DNA of 64,000 nt from Streptomyces sp. NRRL S-118 (GTDB lineage Bacteria; Actinomycetota; Actinomycetes; Streptomycetales; Streptomycetaceae): positions 552,999 through 616,998 of the forward strand of contig NZ_KL591002.1 of NCBI RefSeq assembly GCF_000716335.1, given 5' to 3'. Each line of letters starts with the position of its first letter. Position 1 is the first letter of the stretch. Positions 32,123 to 41,483 of the stretch are shown one piece after another. Position numbers and translations under genes: made by a program. The notes below the pieces were generated by a model. It saw only the letters and a list, made by a program, of their open reading frames with translations. It was not told where the DNA came from and did no database searches.

Positions 32123-33256
32123 CTAGGCCTGGAGGACGACCAGATCGTCCCTGTGTACGACTTCCCTCTCATATGCCGGACCGAGCTCCTTCGCCAGCTC
32201 CCGCGTGGAGCGTCCCAGGAGCTGGGGGATCTCCTTGGCGTCGAAGTTGACCAGGCCGCGGGCGACCGGCCGCCCCGAGGCGGCGTCACGCAGCTCGACC
32301 GGGTCGCCGGCCGAGAAGTCGCCCTCGACGGCCGCGATGCCGGCCGGCAGCAGCGATTTCCTGCCGTCCACGACGGCACGTACGGCACCCTCGTCGAGGA
32401 TCAGCGCGCCCTGCGGGGTGGAGGCGTGGGCGAGCCAGAGCAGCCGGTCGGCCGAGCGGCGCCCGGTGCGGCGGAAGTACGTGCCGGTGTCGCGTCCCGC
32501 GAGGGCGTCGGCGGCTCGGCTGGCGGAGGTCAGGACGACCGGGATGCCGGCGGCCGCGGCGATACGGGCCGCCTCCACCTTGGTGACCATGCCGCCGGTG
32601 CCGACCCCGGCCTTGCCGGCGGAGCCGATCTCGATGCCTTCGAGGTCCTCCGGTCCGCGCACCTCCTCGATGCGCGAGGTGCCGGGCTTGCTGGGGTCGC
32701 CGTCGTAGAGGCCGTCCACGTCGGACAGCAGCACCAGCAGGTCGGCGCGGACGAGATGGGCGACGAGCGCGGCGAGCCGGTCGTTGTCGCCGAACCGGAT
32801 CTCGTCCGTGGCGACCGTGTCGTTCTCGTTGACGACCGGTACGGCGCCCATGGCGAGCAGCTGGTCCAGCGTCCGGTAGGCGTTGCGGTAGTGGGAGCGG
32901 CGGCTGGTGTCGTCGGTGGTGAGGAGCACCTGGCCGACGCGTACGCCGTAGCGGGCGAAGGAGGCGGTGTAGCGGGCGACGAGGAGGCCCTGGCCGACGC
33001 TGGCGGCGGCCTGCTGGCGGGCCAGGTCCTTGGGGCGGCGGGTGAGGCCGAGGGGTGCGAGCCCGGCGGCGATGGCGCCGGAGGAGACGAGGACGACCTC
33101 CTTCTCGCCGCCGCTGCGGACCTTGGCGAGTACGTCGACGAGCGCGTCGACGCGGTCGGCGTCGAGGCCGCCCGAGGCGGTGGTCAGGGAGGAGGAACCG
33201 ACCTTGACGACGATCCTGCGGGCTTCCGTCACGTACTGCCTTGCCACTGCTGTCAC
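32123..33256 (-). CDS. proB: Glutamate 5-kinase
   Basis: 377 residues, GTG start. The amino-acid kinase domain begins RRIVVKVGSSSLT and has VLVSSGAIAAG and VPVVNENDTVATDEI, with FGDNDRLAALVA for phosphate and Mg binding. A C-terminal PUA domain (about 280-377) is present, as in full-length ProB. It phosphorylates glutamate, the first and feedback-regulated step to proline. Upstream, TAGATT ends six bases before the GTG with no SD, again suggesting a leaderless mRNA. In this genome proB is separated from obgE by an 8-kb polymer gene group. Confidence 0.97.
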   Translation of the reverse strand: MTAVARQYVTEARRIVVKVGSSSLTTASGGLDADRVDALVDVLAKVRSGGEKEVVLVSSGAIAAGLAPLGLTRRPKDLARQQAAASVGQGLLVARYTASFARYGVRVGQVLLTTDDTSRRSHYRNAYRTLDQLLAMGAVPVVNENDTVATDEIRFGDNDRLAALVAHLVRADLLVLLSDVDGLYDGDPSKPGTSRIEEVRGPEDLEGIEIGSAGKAGVGTGGMVTKVEAARIAAAAGIPVVLTSASRAADALAGRDTGTYFRRTGRRSADRLLWLAHASTPQGALILDEGAVRAVVDGRKSLLPAGIAAVEGDFSAGDPVELRDAASGRPVARGLVNFDAKEIPQLLGRSTRELAKELGPAYEREVVHRDDLVVLQA

Positions 33257-33749
33257 GTGGGAAATCTATGCCAGAGGCGGGTCCCGGCGCTCGCGTGTTC
33301 CACCCGATGGACAGCGCGGTGGACAACTCTGCGGGCGACGCGGTGGACGGCTCGGCGGACGCGCGCGGCTGACGGCTGCCGCAGGGGACGGCGGGTGTGC
33401 GGGGGCGGCGCGGCAGGCGTGCACGGGACGGGGCGCGCGCCGGTCGGCGCCCAGCGGGCGCTTCGTTCGCGGCAGGAGCGCCGGCAGCCGGGCGCGGCCG
33501 GGCCGGGGCAGCGGCCGGGAGCCGGGGCAGCGGGCGGGACGTCCGTCGCGCGGCCGGAAGCGGAGGTCCGCGGCCCCGCCGGCGCCCCGGTACGGAAGCC
33601 GGCGGGCCCGGTCCGCCCGGGCCGACCCGGGCGACCGGTTCGATAAATAGTGGGAGTGAAAGCGGCCGATTCTGATCGGTCCCGTCCGGCTGCCGCGGAC
33701 CCCGCGGGCCACTCGACCGGGGTACGGGCCGGACGGCTGCGCCCCCGCC
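33257..33749. other. Gene-free interval between proB and the first GT2 gene
   Basis: No supported gene: all open frames here are Arg/Pro/Ala-rich products of GC skew. There are GCGGTGGAC units repeated irregularly near 33310-33350 and a short AT-rich stretch near 33640-33660 (GATAAATAGTGGGAG) next to a five-base dyad at 33666-33679. It may hold the proB upstream region. Confidence 0.5.
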
Positions 33750-35000
33750 TCATGCCGGCTCGTGCGCCTCCTGGGCGGCGCGCACGGCGTGCGGCGGGTG
33801 GGGTTCCCGCGGGCCGCGCAGCCCCAGCCACCGCAGGAGGCGTCCCGCGGCGCGCCGGGGGATCCGTGCCGCGAGCCGTACCGCGCGGCGCGCTCGGTCG
33901 CGCGGTCCGGCCGCCTCGCGCAGCTCGTACGCGGCGTCCGGGATGCCCGCCGCGGTGTCCCGGAAGTGGGGGTACGCCAGGTACACCCGGCCGCGGCGGC
34001 GGACCCGCTCGGGAGGGGTGCCCGCCCGCAGGTGGGCCACCACGTCCCGCAGCACCTCCGGCTCGTTCCGCGCCACGCAGGTGAGCCGCAGCCGGTCCTC
34101 GGTCTTCAGCCGCCGCGCGACGCCCGGCGTCCAGTACGCGTCCATCAGCGGCGCCGCCAGCTCCATCTTGTGGCGGAGCACCTCCTCGGACTGCTTGAGG
34201 ACCGCGGGCCCGAACTGCGGCAGCAGCGTGACGATGAACGGCCGCAGCATCAGCAGATCGCGCTTCTCGCCGGCCGGCACGTGCCGGGCGATCAGCTCCA
34301 TCAGCGCCTTCGCCGAGTCGAATCGCAGCGTGTAACTGCCGGTCTTCGTCACGTGCTTGCCGTCCTCACGGCCCACCAGGTAGTAGCAGACGTGGTCCGC
34401 CACCACCGAGACGCCGTTGCCGCGCAGGTAGGCCTCCATCGTGAACAGCGCGTCCTCGCCGGTGCGCAGCGACTCGTCGAACCGCATGCCGTGGCGCACG
34501 AGCAGCTCGCGCCGGAAGAGCTTCTGCGCGCTCAGCGTGTACTTGACGTTGGAGGTGTAGATGTCGGCGCGCTCGACGGTCCGGCCCCACATCGACTTGG
34601 CGGCGTTGCGGTTGACGCCCACGGTCTTGCCCAGCACCACGTCGGTGCCGGCCTTGTCGGCCATCGCGACCAGGCGTTCCAGGGCCTCCTCGCCCAGGTG
34701 GTCGTCGGCGTCGAGGAAGAAGACGTACCGGCCGCGGGCCAGCTCCAGCCCGGTGTTGCGCGGGCCGCTGGGGCCACCGGAGTTGGCCTGCCGCAGGACC
34801 CTCATGGGCACGGCGGAGCGGGCGGCGAACTCCTCCAGGTACTCCCCCGTGCCGTCCGTGGAGCCGTCGTCGACGGCGATGATCTCCATGCGCGTGGGAC
34901 CGATGGTCTGGGCCTCGGCCGAATCCAGGCACTTCACCAGGTACGGCATGGCTTCGTAGGCCCCGATGATCACGCTGACATCGGGAGTGTTCTCAGGCAT
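33750..35000 (-). CDS. Family 2 glycosyltransferase (wall-polymer type)
   Basis: 416 residues from the ATG at 35000 (GTG at 35006 is an alternative). GT-A fold: VSVIIGAYEAMPYL, IIAVDDGSTDGT, the DxD-type VFFLDADDHLGE, and RTGEDALFTMEAYLRG. The basic C-terminal tail (RRAVRLAARIPRRAAGRLLRWLGLRG) could be an amphipathic membrane anchor. It transfers sugar from a nucleotide donor to a lipid- or polymer-linked acceptor. It is clearly paralogous to the GT2 at 54877-56508, in the second island. It lies downstream of a CDP-glycerol-type polymerase gene. Confidence 0.9.
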   Translation of the reverse strand: MPENTPDVSVIIGAYEAMPYLVKCLDSAEAQTIGPTRMEIIAVDDGSTDGTGEYLEEFAARSAVPMRVLRQANSGGPSGPRNTGLELARGRYVFFLDADDHLGEEALERLVAMADKAGTDVVLGKTVGVNRNAAKSMWGRTVERADIYTSNVKYTLSAQKLFRRELLVRHGMRFDESLRTGEDALFTMEAYLRGNGVSVVADHVCYYLVGREDGKHVTKTGSYTLRFDSAKALMELIARHVPAGEKRDLLMLRPFIVTLLPQFGPAVLKQSEEVLRHKMELAAPLMDAYWTPGVARRLKTEDRLRLTCVARNEPEVLRDVVAHLRAGTPPERVRRRGRVYLAYPHFRDTAAGIPDAAYELREAAGPRDRARRAVRLAARIPRRAAGRLLRWLGLRGPREPHPPHAVRAAQEAHEPA

Positions 35001-35089
35001 CGGCACCCACTGCGCGGTAAGCGGTAAACGGACGACAGTCGTCCGTCATGCTGCCCCCGGCGTGTGTCCCCGGTGTGACGGCACGCACA

Positions 35090-35131
35090 ACGGCCCGTAA
35101 GTCCCCTTCGGACGAGGGACTTTCGGGCCGT
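35090..35131 (-). terminator. Terminator after the CDP-glycerol transferase gene
   Basis: Outer stem ACGGCCCG/CGGGCCGT and inner AAGTCCC/GGGACTT, 57 bases beyond the stop of the polymerase gene and 90 bases before the GT2 start. Confidence 0.7.
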
Positions 35132-35187
35132 CGTGTGGACGCGCGGGTGCGCCCGGGTGCGTGCGAGGCGGGTGCCCGCCCGGTGCG

Positions 35188-37329
35188 TCAGGGAGCGACG
35201 GGGGTTGCCTCCGCGCCCTGTTCCGCCACCGTGTCGGCGGCCGCGACCGGCTCGCCGGCGGCGCCGTCGGCCTCCTGGTCCAGCTCGCCGATCCGCTGAC
35301 CGGCCAGCCGCTGCGCCACACCGTTGTTGCGGGCCTCCGCCTTGGCCGCGAGCGCGCGGACCGCAGCGTTGAACTGCTCCATCGACGTCGGCTCGTCCGG
35401 GCCGAGCAGGTAGCGCTTGAGCACCCGGCGGTCCTCGGCGAGCAGGTCGGCGGCCGGGTCGGCCACCGCGGCCAGCAGCTCGTCCAGCTCGGCGGCGCTG
35501 TTGGTGAGGATCACGGCGGCGCGGACGGCCGTGTTCTGGCGCTTGAACTCGTCGGCGCCCAGCTCGGCCGAGTCGGTCACCGCGTAGGGCTTGCCGCTCG
35601 CGATGAAGTCGGACACGACGCTGGAGATGTCGGAGACCATGCCGTCGGACTCGTTGAAGCAGTCGTACAGCTTCGGCTCGGTACCGGTGACGACCTTGTG
35701 CTCCCACCAGCCGAAGGAGCGCCAGTACGCGTCGTTCCACTCCTCGCGCAGCCGCTTGAGCTCGGCGAGCCGCTGCGGGTCCGCGAGCGAGACGCGCGAC
35801 TCCTCGGCCTCGTCGCCACCCTTGCGGCCGGGCGCGGCGAGCTGGGCGATACGGGCCTCGATGCGGGTCAGTTCGGCGCGGGCCGCGGCGTGGGCCGCCT
35901 GCGCGGCGGCGGCCTCCCCGGCCCAGCGCGGGTCGGCGGCGCGCGCGGCGTTGGCCGCGGCCACCATCTTCTGCAGGCGCTCGTCGACGGCCTTGGCCTT
36001 CTTGTTCACCAGCCCGGTGAAGGGGTGCGGCTTGTAGATCACGCGGACCGGCCGCGGTGCGTCGAGCAGCCGCTTCATGATGTTCTCGCCGGCCAGCAGC
36101 AGCGAGGTGTTGCCCGGGTTGTTGTCCCAGCCCTCCCAGGTGGGGGCGTACAGGATGGTCGGGATCGGATTCGCGGGCGTGCCCGTCCAGCTCTTGATCG
36201 GCGCCAGCTGTGGGCGGCCCACCTCGACGATGTCCTCGTCGCGGACGCCGACGTCGGCGAGTGCGTACCGGTCGCGACCGGCCTGCCCGGCGGTCCACAC
36301 CTCGTCGTACACCTTGGAGAAGGGGTTGACGCTGGCGAGCTTGTCGCTGTCGCCGTGGCCGATGAAGACGTGCTTCATGGTCGGCACGCGCAGCATGTGG
36401 ATGTTCTTGCCGACGTTGGCGGCGTAGAGCGTGACGCGGACGGAGGAGAAGTCCATCGCCATCAGGTGCTGCCCGCCGGCCACGCACAGGACCGGTACGG
36501 AGGTGGGCTGGAGCTTCTGCACCAGGTTGCGCTCACGCATGATGATGATCGGCCGGCCGTCGATCTGCTCCATCGTCTCCAGCCACATGTTGACCTGGTA
36601 GGCGGAGTCGTCGGAGCCCGAGAAGTACAGGGCGACGGTCGGCTGGTACTCGCCCAGCCAGGTGCCGACGGCCTTGAGGACGGCTCCGGCGGGCGGGACG
36701 CGGCGCTTGCGGCGGATGTACGGGACCAGCGCGACGATGTACAGCAGGCCCAGCCCCAGGGTGGCGGCGACGCCCGCGTACGCGAGGGTGTTCCGGCCGG
36801 TCGCGGCGGCGGCGATCACACCGGCGACCGCCGGGACGTCGAGGTGCAGCATCTTCTCGGCGGATCGGTTCAGCAGCGCCTTCGGCGGGGCGTCCGGGAT
36901 CCGCACGGCGTTCAGGTCGATGTTGCGCGTCACCACCGGCATGGTGCGGCGCAGCCGGATGAAGGTGGCGAGGGCGCCCTGGGGGGCCTGGAGGCCGTAG
37001 AAGAGCAGGAAGCAGGCGACCGCGGCGTAGAAGACCGGCTGTTCGGCGAGGTCCTCCCGGGCGAGCAGCAGGATGAGCAGCAGCTGGCGCAGCAGGAAGC
37101 GGATCGGGAGGCCGGCGCGGACCTTGTTCAGCCGATTGATCAGGTAGCTGTTCTTCTGGTGCAGATACCAGTCGGCGACATAGGTCACGGCACCGGCGGC
37201 CGCGAAGAACCAGAGGTTCGGGATCAGCGCGGCGAGCATGACGCACGGATAACCCAGTCCCATCAGGACTGCCGCGGCCAGCTCCGACGCACTGCCCACG
37301 CGTGCCAGGCGAATGGCGGTCGAAATCAC
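35188..37329 (-). CDS. CDP-glycerol:poly(glycerophosphate)/polyol-phosphate transferase (TagF/TarL family)
   Basis: 713 residues from the GTG at 37329 (GGAGCAGG upstream). The N-terminal third is hydrophobic, with several membrane segments up to about residue 225. The Glyphos_transf catalytic domain (about 240-640) contains the expected His motif in KHVFIGHGDSDKLASVNP, plus PTILYAPTWEGWDNN, YKPHPFTG and the UDP/CDP-site-like DGMVSDISSVVSDFI. Between them (about 425-500) lies an Ala/Glu/Arg-rich, probably coiled-coil insert. TagF-like enzymes polymerise glycerol- or ribitol-phosphate from CDP donors onto a lipid-linked primer at the membrane. The neighbouring Bcs1-like enzyme suggests CDP-ribitol as one donor. 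Confidence 0.9.
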   Translation of the reverse strand: MISTAIRLARVGSASELAAAVLMGLGYPCVMLAALIPNLWFFAAAGAVTYVADWYLHQKNSYLINRLNKVRAGLPIRFLLRQLLLILLLAREDLAEQPVFYAAVACFLLFYGLQAPQGALATFIRLRRTMPVVTRNIDLNAVRIPDAPPKALLNRSAEKMLHLDVPAVAGVIAAAATGRNTLAYAGVAATLGLGLLYIVALVPYIRRKRRVPPAGAVLKAVGTWLGEYQPTVALYFSGSDDSAYQVNMWLETMEQIDGRPIIIMRERNLVQKLQPTSVPVLCVAGGQHLMAMDFSSVRVTLYAANVGKNIHMLRVPTMKHVFIGHGDSDKLASVNPFSKVYDEVWTAGQAGRDRYALADVGVRDEDIVEVGRPQLAPIKSWTGTPANPIPTILYAPTWEGWDNNPGNTSLLLAGENIMKRLLDAPRPVRVIYKPHPFTGLVNKKAKAVDERLQKMVAAANAARAADPRWAGEAAAAQAAHAAARAELTRIEARIAQLAAPGRKGGDEAEESRVSLADPQRLAELKRLREEWNDAYWRSFGWWEHKVVTGTEPKLYDCFNESDGMVSDISSVVSDFIASGKPYAVTDSAELGADEFKRQNTAVRAAVILTNSAAELDELLAAVADPAADLLAEDRRVLKRYLLGPDEPTSMEQFNAAVRALAAKAEARNNGVAQRLAGQRIGELDQEADGAAGEPVAAADTVAEQGAEATPVAP

Positions 37330-37384
37330 GTAGAACCTGCTCCAGAGGGGGTGCCGGTTTATTTGTCTTGCGGGTGAAGCACAC

Positions 37385-37421
37385 GGGCCTCTGTATTCGC
37401 AACAAAGCGACACAGAGGCCC
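37385..37421 (-). terminator. Terminator after the Bcs1-like gene
   Basis: Perfect ten-base stem GGGCCTCTGT/ACAGAGGCCC with a 17-base loop, about 40 bases after the gene's stop. Confidence 0.65.
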
Positions 37422-37460
37422 GAATTGCACAGCTAACTCACCGGATCGATCCAGCGAGTA

Positions 37461-38960
37461 TTACACATCTCCCTGACGGTCCAGGACGGACGCCAGGGCC
37501 TGCTCGAATCCGGACGCCTCGCTCGCACCGGCGGTGGGGTCCTGCTGCCGTACGTCGATGACGTGGCCGGTCAGGTCGGACAGCAGCACGTCCAGCGAGG
37601 TCCGGGCCACGGCCTCGGAGGACAGCAGCGAACCGGCCGGTTCCTGACCGAACGCCTTCGTGCGCATGGGGGTCGCGGTGCGCTCGGGATTGACGCAATT
37701 CACCCGGATTCCGTCGCCGGCCCATTCGTCGGCGAGAGCCTGGGTGAGATTCACCATGGCGGCCTTGGTGGACGAGTACAGGCTGTACTCGGCGCGGCCG
37801 CGCGTGTAGCTGGAGGAGGTGTAGAGCAGCAACTGCCCCTTCGTCTCCGCCAGGTATTTGTACGAGGCGCGCGCGATCTGCACGGGCGCCAGGTAATTGA
37901 CGTTCAGCGCTTCCTGGATGGTCGCGTTGTCGGTCTCGGCCAGCTTGCCGATGCGCAGGACGCCCGCGGTGTTGATCACGTAGTCGACGCGGCCGCTCTC
38001 CGCGTACGCCTTGGCCAGGGCGGCGTCGACGTGCTCCGGGTTCTCCACGTGGGTGCCGGTGGTGGAACGGCCCAGGGCGTACACGGTGGCGCCGTAGCGC
38101 TCGGCGAGGGCGGCGATGTCGGCGCCGATGCCGTAGGAGCCGCCGAAGACGACGAACGTCCTGCCGGAGAGCAGCTCACGATAGGCGGCCTCGTCGGCCT
38201 GGCGGGGCGCGGCGGTGGAGGCCAGCTGGAAGAGCTTGTCGGCGATGAAGACGTCGACCGGCTGGGTCACCTTCATGTTGTACTCGTCGCCGGGCACGAC
38301 GTGGATCGGCACGTCCGGCAGGTACTTGAGCACCACGGAGCAGTCGTCGGTGGCCTGGAAGTTGGGGTCGCCGGCGGCGACCTCGTACGCCTTGCGGATC
38401 GTGGAGAGCTTGAACGCCTGCGGGGTCTGGCCGCGGCGCAGCCGGGAGCGGTCCGGGACGTCGGTGATGAACTCGCCGTCCTCGCCGTGCGTACGGGTCA
38501 CGATGATCGTGTCCGCGGAGGGGATGGCTACGTCGACGGCCTGGTAGCGGTCGAGGGCGTCGACGCAGTCCTTGATCACGCGCTGTGACAGAAGCGGACG
38601 CACAGCGTCGTGGAACAGGACGTTGAGGTCCTCATCCTCCGCGAGACCTTCACCGAGGGCGCGGATGGCGCGCTCGGTGGTCTCGTTGCGGGTGGCGCCG
38701 CCCTCCAGGACGCGGGAGACCTTGGTCAGCCCCGCCTTGGCGATGATCTTCTCGACATCGGGCACGAAACCCGGCGCCATCAGCACGATCACGTCGTCGA
38801 CCGACTCGGCCTGCTCGAAGATCGTCAGCGTGTGCTCGATGACGGCCTTGCCCGCGATCTTCAGCAGCTGCTTGGGGATCGCGAGGCCCACCCGCTGTCC
38901 GGTACCCCCTGCGAGCACGACTGCTGTGGTGCGGGTCTTGGCTTCATGCGGCGCTGACAC
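37461..38960 (-). CDS. Bcs1-like bifunctional cytidylyltransferase / short-chain reductase (predicted CDP-ribitol synthesis)
   Basis: 499 residues from the GTG at 38960 (AAGGTAGG upstream). Residues 1-245 are an IspD/TarI-type cytidylyltransferase: VLAGGTGQRVGLAIPKQ, FHDAVRPLLS, RRGQTPQAFK, then DDCSVV. Residues 260-499 are a short-chain dehydrogenase: FGGSYGIG, NTAGVL, LLLYTSSSYTRG, catalytic YSLYSSTK. The same fusion in Haemophilus Bcs1 reduces ribulose-5-phosphate to ribitol-5-phosphate and activates it with CTP. IspD for isoprenoids is a stand-alone protein, so the fusion and the TagF-like neighbour support a teichoic-acid role. Polyol identity (ribitol versus another) is inference. Confidence 0.88.
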   Translation of the reverse strand: MSAPHEAKTRTTAVVLAGGTGQRVGLAIPKQLLKIAGKAVIEHTLTIFEQAESVDDVIVLMAPGFVPDVEKIIAKAGLTKVSRVLEGGATRNETTERAIRALGEGLAEDEDLNVLFHDAVRPLLSQRVIKDCVDALDRYQAVDVAIPSADTIIVTRTHGEDGEFITDVPDRSRLRRGQTPQAFKLSTIRKAYEVAAGDPNFQATDDCSVVLKYLPDVPIHVVPGDEYNMKVTQPVDVFIADKLFQLASTAAPRQADEAAYRELLSGRTFVVFGGSYGIGADIAALAERYGATVYALGRSTTGTHVENPEHVDAALAKAYAESGRVDYVINTAGVLRIGKLAETDNATIQEALNVNYLAPVQIARASYKYLAETKGQLLLYTSSSYTRGRAEYSLYSSTKAAMVNLTQALADEWAGDGIRVNCVNPERTATPMRTKAFGQEPAGSLLSSEAVARTSLDVLLSDLTGHVIDVRQQDPTAGASEASGFEQALASVLDRQGDV

Positions 38961-39169
38961 AGAACGACCTACCTTGCGACGACTGGGGGACGGGCTGATG
39001 GTCGCACTCTCCGTGACCGTCTCGCAAGGCGGACGGACGGCGCCCGGCACCGTGTGGACACCCCGTGTTCACCGCGTGGCCAGGGAAGTTCGTCCGTGTG
39101 CCGGAAGGGCGTTCGGTGACCGACGCCACAGGCGTGACGGCGCTGTGTGACGGTGCGGTGAGGGACCGG

Positions 39170-41206
39170 TTACTTGACGGGCACATCGGCGACATTCACC
39201 AGCAGATCATTGGTGTTGGCATAGGTGATGCGGACCCGCACGTACTGCTGCGCACGGCCGCGCAGCTTGCGCGCCGCGATGCGGAGCAGGGCGTACGGAC
39301 GCTTCTTCCGCAGCTGCGTCACGGGGTAAGCGAAGACCGGCCCCTTCTCCACGACGTCGTCGAGGACGCGGGCGAGGCGGGCGGGCTCGGCGTCGGGCGC
39401 GTACCGCACCAGCAGGTCCCACCACTCGTCGGCGGCGTTCTGCCGGGCGGCGGGCGCCGCGGCGGGGAAGGTGAAGCGGAATCCGCTGTCCCCGACCCAG
39501 GCGCCGGGATAGGTGAGGTCGACGGAGCCGCGGCCGCGGCGGCGCACGATCAGGACGGGAGGGCCGCCGGCACGGTCGGCCTTCCCCGCGGCGGGGCCGA
39601 TCAGTTCGCCGGATACGGTGATGCTCCCGGCCGTGACCGTGACGTCACCGGCCTCGGCGTGGACCGGCCGGACCCAGGAGCGGAGCAGGAGGTGCTTCGC
39701 CGGCTTGCCCGGGTACGGGACGAGGTTGCGCACCCCGTCGTCGTGGGTGCGCCGCCCGGCGTGCATGGCCCCGCGCTGGTCCAGGGACCGGGCGGTGATG
39801 CGCACGCGGCGCCCGGAGCCGGGGAGCCGGACCGAGCACTCCCAGACGCCTTCGTGGAGCCGTGCGTCCGCCGGGACGGTGGCGCGGCCGGAGTCGTCGA
39901 AGGGGAAGCGGTGCTCGTCGGTGCGGGCGTCGGTGCGGACGCAGGCGAGCTCCGCGCCCGGCCGCGGCTGGAGGAGCGTGACGGTCAGGGCGCCGTCGGG
40001 CTCGACGACGCAGTCCGCGACGGGTGCGTACGCGTCGGCCTCGGCGCGCTGGGCGGCGGAGGTGCGCAGCTCCTCGAACAGCTCCTCGTACTGCCGGGCG
40101 ACCGTGGCCGGGTCGAAGCGGCGGGCGTTGCGGACGGCGGCCGCGCCCATCTTCCGGCGCAGCTCCTCGTCGTCGATGAGCTTCAGCAGCGCCGCGGCGA
40201 CGGCGCCGGTGTCGCCGACGGGTACGAGGATGCCGTCCTCGCCGTCCGCGATGATCTCGCGCGGTCCGTAGTCGCAGTCCGTGGAGACGACGGGGAGACC
40301 GCAGCGCATCGCCTCGACGAGCGTCATGCCGAAGGACTCGTGGCGCGAGGTCGACGCGGCGATGGCTCCCTTGGCCCACTCGGGTTCGATGGGCGAGTGC
40401 GGGCCCATGAGCCGGACGCTGTTGTAGAGGCCCATCCGGTCGATGCGGCTACGGAGCTTCTCCTTCTCCGGACCCCAGCCGTAGATGCGCAGGTCCCACT
40501 CTGGGCGCTGCGCGACGACCTCGGCGAAGGCGTCGATCAGGACGTGGTACTGCTTCTCCGCGGCCAGCCGTCCGGCGGCGACGATCGTCCTCCCGGACGC
40601 GTCGGAGGGTGCGACCGGCGGCTCGGGAACGCTGTTGGGGATGGCCAGCACGCGGGTGGCGGGCAGCGGCATCTTCTCCCGGTACACCCTGGCGTCGCCC
40701 TCGGAGACGGTGACGTAGGCGTCGAGCGCGTCGAGGTGCGCGTACATCTCCTTGCGCAGGGCGGCCTTGTGGTGGTTGTGCGTCATGTGCTCCTGGCCGA
40801 TGAGCACGGCGCCCGGCGGGGCGAACTGCGCGACGTAGGCGGAGAGTCCGGGGCGGGTGCCGATGACGACGTCCGCGCCGGCGCCGTCGCCCGCGTAGTG
40901 CTCGCGGACGCGCTCGTCGGTGAGCTTGCTGTACTCCTTGTAGCGCGCCTCGTGCCGGGGGAAGAACTCGGCGGCCTGGAGCTGGAGCGGGTGCTGCTTC
41001 TCGTTGGTGGGAGAGGCGGGGCGGATGTCGATGAGCGGGACGACGGTGATGCGCGGATCGATGTCGAAGAGCGCGATGTCCCGGTGCCGGAACACCGACA
41101 CGATCTCCACCTCGTGCCGGCCGGCGAGCTCCTCCGCGAGGTTCAGCGTGGTGCGGATGGTGCCGCCGATGCCGTAGATGGTGTGGATGAGGAAGGAGAT
41201 CTTCAT
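39170..41206 (-). CDS. GT4 glycosyltransferase with C-terminal beta-rich domain
   Basis: 678 residues from the ATG at 41206 (GGAG seven bases upstream; TTG at 41209 is unlikely). The N-terminus KISFLIHTIYGIGGTIRT is a GT-B donor/acceptor loop. The GT4 catalytic region has GRLAAEKQYHVLIDAF and the E-x7-E motif in ESFGMTLVEAMRCGLPVV. After about residue 390 comes a 290-residue domain of predicted beta strands, similar in style to the accessory modules of teichoic-acid glycosyltransferases. It probably decorates or primes the polymer made by the adjacent TagF-like enzyme. No membrane segment is present. Confidence 0.88.
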   Translation of the reverse strand: MKISFLIHTIYGIGGTIRTTLNLAEELAGRHEVEIVSVFRHRDIALFDIDPRITVVPLIDIRPASPTNEKQHPLQLQAAEFFPRHEARYKEYSKLTDERVREHYAGDGAGADVVIGTRPGLSAYVAQFAPPGAVLIGQEHMTHNHHKAALRKEMYAHLDALDAYVTVSEGDARVYREKMPLPATRVLAIPNSVPEPPVAPSDASGRTIVAAGRLAAEKQYHVLIDAFAEVVAQRPEWDLRIYGWGPEKEKLRSRIDRMGLYNSVRLMGPHSPIEPEWAKGAIAASTSRHESFGMTLVEAMRCGLPVVSTDCDYGPREIIADGEDGILVPVGDTGAVAAALLKLIDDEELRRKMGAAAVRNARRFDPATVARQYEELFEELRTSAAQRAEADAYAPVADCVVEPDGALTVTLLQPRPGAELACVRTDARTDEHRFPFDDSGRATVPADARLHEGVWECSVRLPGSGRRVRITARSLDQRGAMHAGRRTHDDGVRNLVPYPGKPAKHLLLRSWVRPVHAEAGDVTVTAGSITVSGELIGPAAGKADRAGGPPVLIVRRRGRGSVDLTYPGAWVGDSGFRFTFPAAAPAARQNAADEWWDLLVRYAPDAEPARLARVLDDVVEKGPVFAYPVTQLRKKRPYALLRIAARKLRGRAQQYVRVRITYANTNDLLVNVADVPVK

Positions 41207-41417
41207 CAACGCTCCGTTCGGTTCTCCGGGGGCGGTTCTGCTTCGGCCCCGGTGACAAGACGGTTGTTCGACGGCATAGGTTGCGCTCGAACGGGTATCA
41301 ATTTGGGTTTGTCAACCCTCCGGCGCCTGGGCGTGTCGCCCACCGGGGGTACGGGTCGTCCCCGCCGGCCGGCCCGAAACCACCGCCGCCACCTCTGCGG
41401 AGGCCGGACGCACGCAG

Positions 41418-41450
41418 CGGCCCCCGGCGGGGAGAACCCGCCGGGGGCCG
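41418..41450 (-). terminator. obgE terminator
   Basis: Perfect 14-base stem CGGCCCCCGGCGGG with its complement and a GAGAA-type loop, 34 bases beyond the obgE stop. Confidence 0.8.
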
Positions 41451-41483
41451 TGGGACGCCGGGCCGAGAACGTCGACCGAGGGA

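Noticed and set aside
33308..33373. 21-codon frame MDSAVDNSAGDAV... after proB
   Set aside because: Made of GCGGTGGAC repeats; no SD, no promoter, no conservation test possible.
39051..39169. GTGTGGACACC/GTTCACCGCG words suggesting an operator array
   Set aside because: Spacing irregular and matches short; not beyond GC-rich background.
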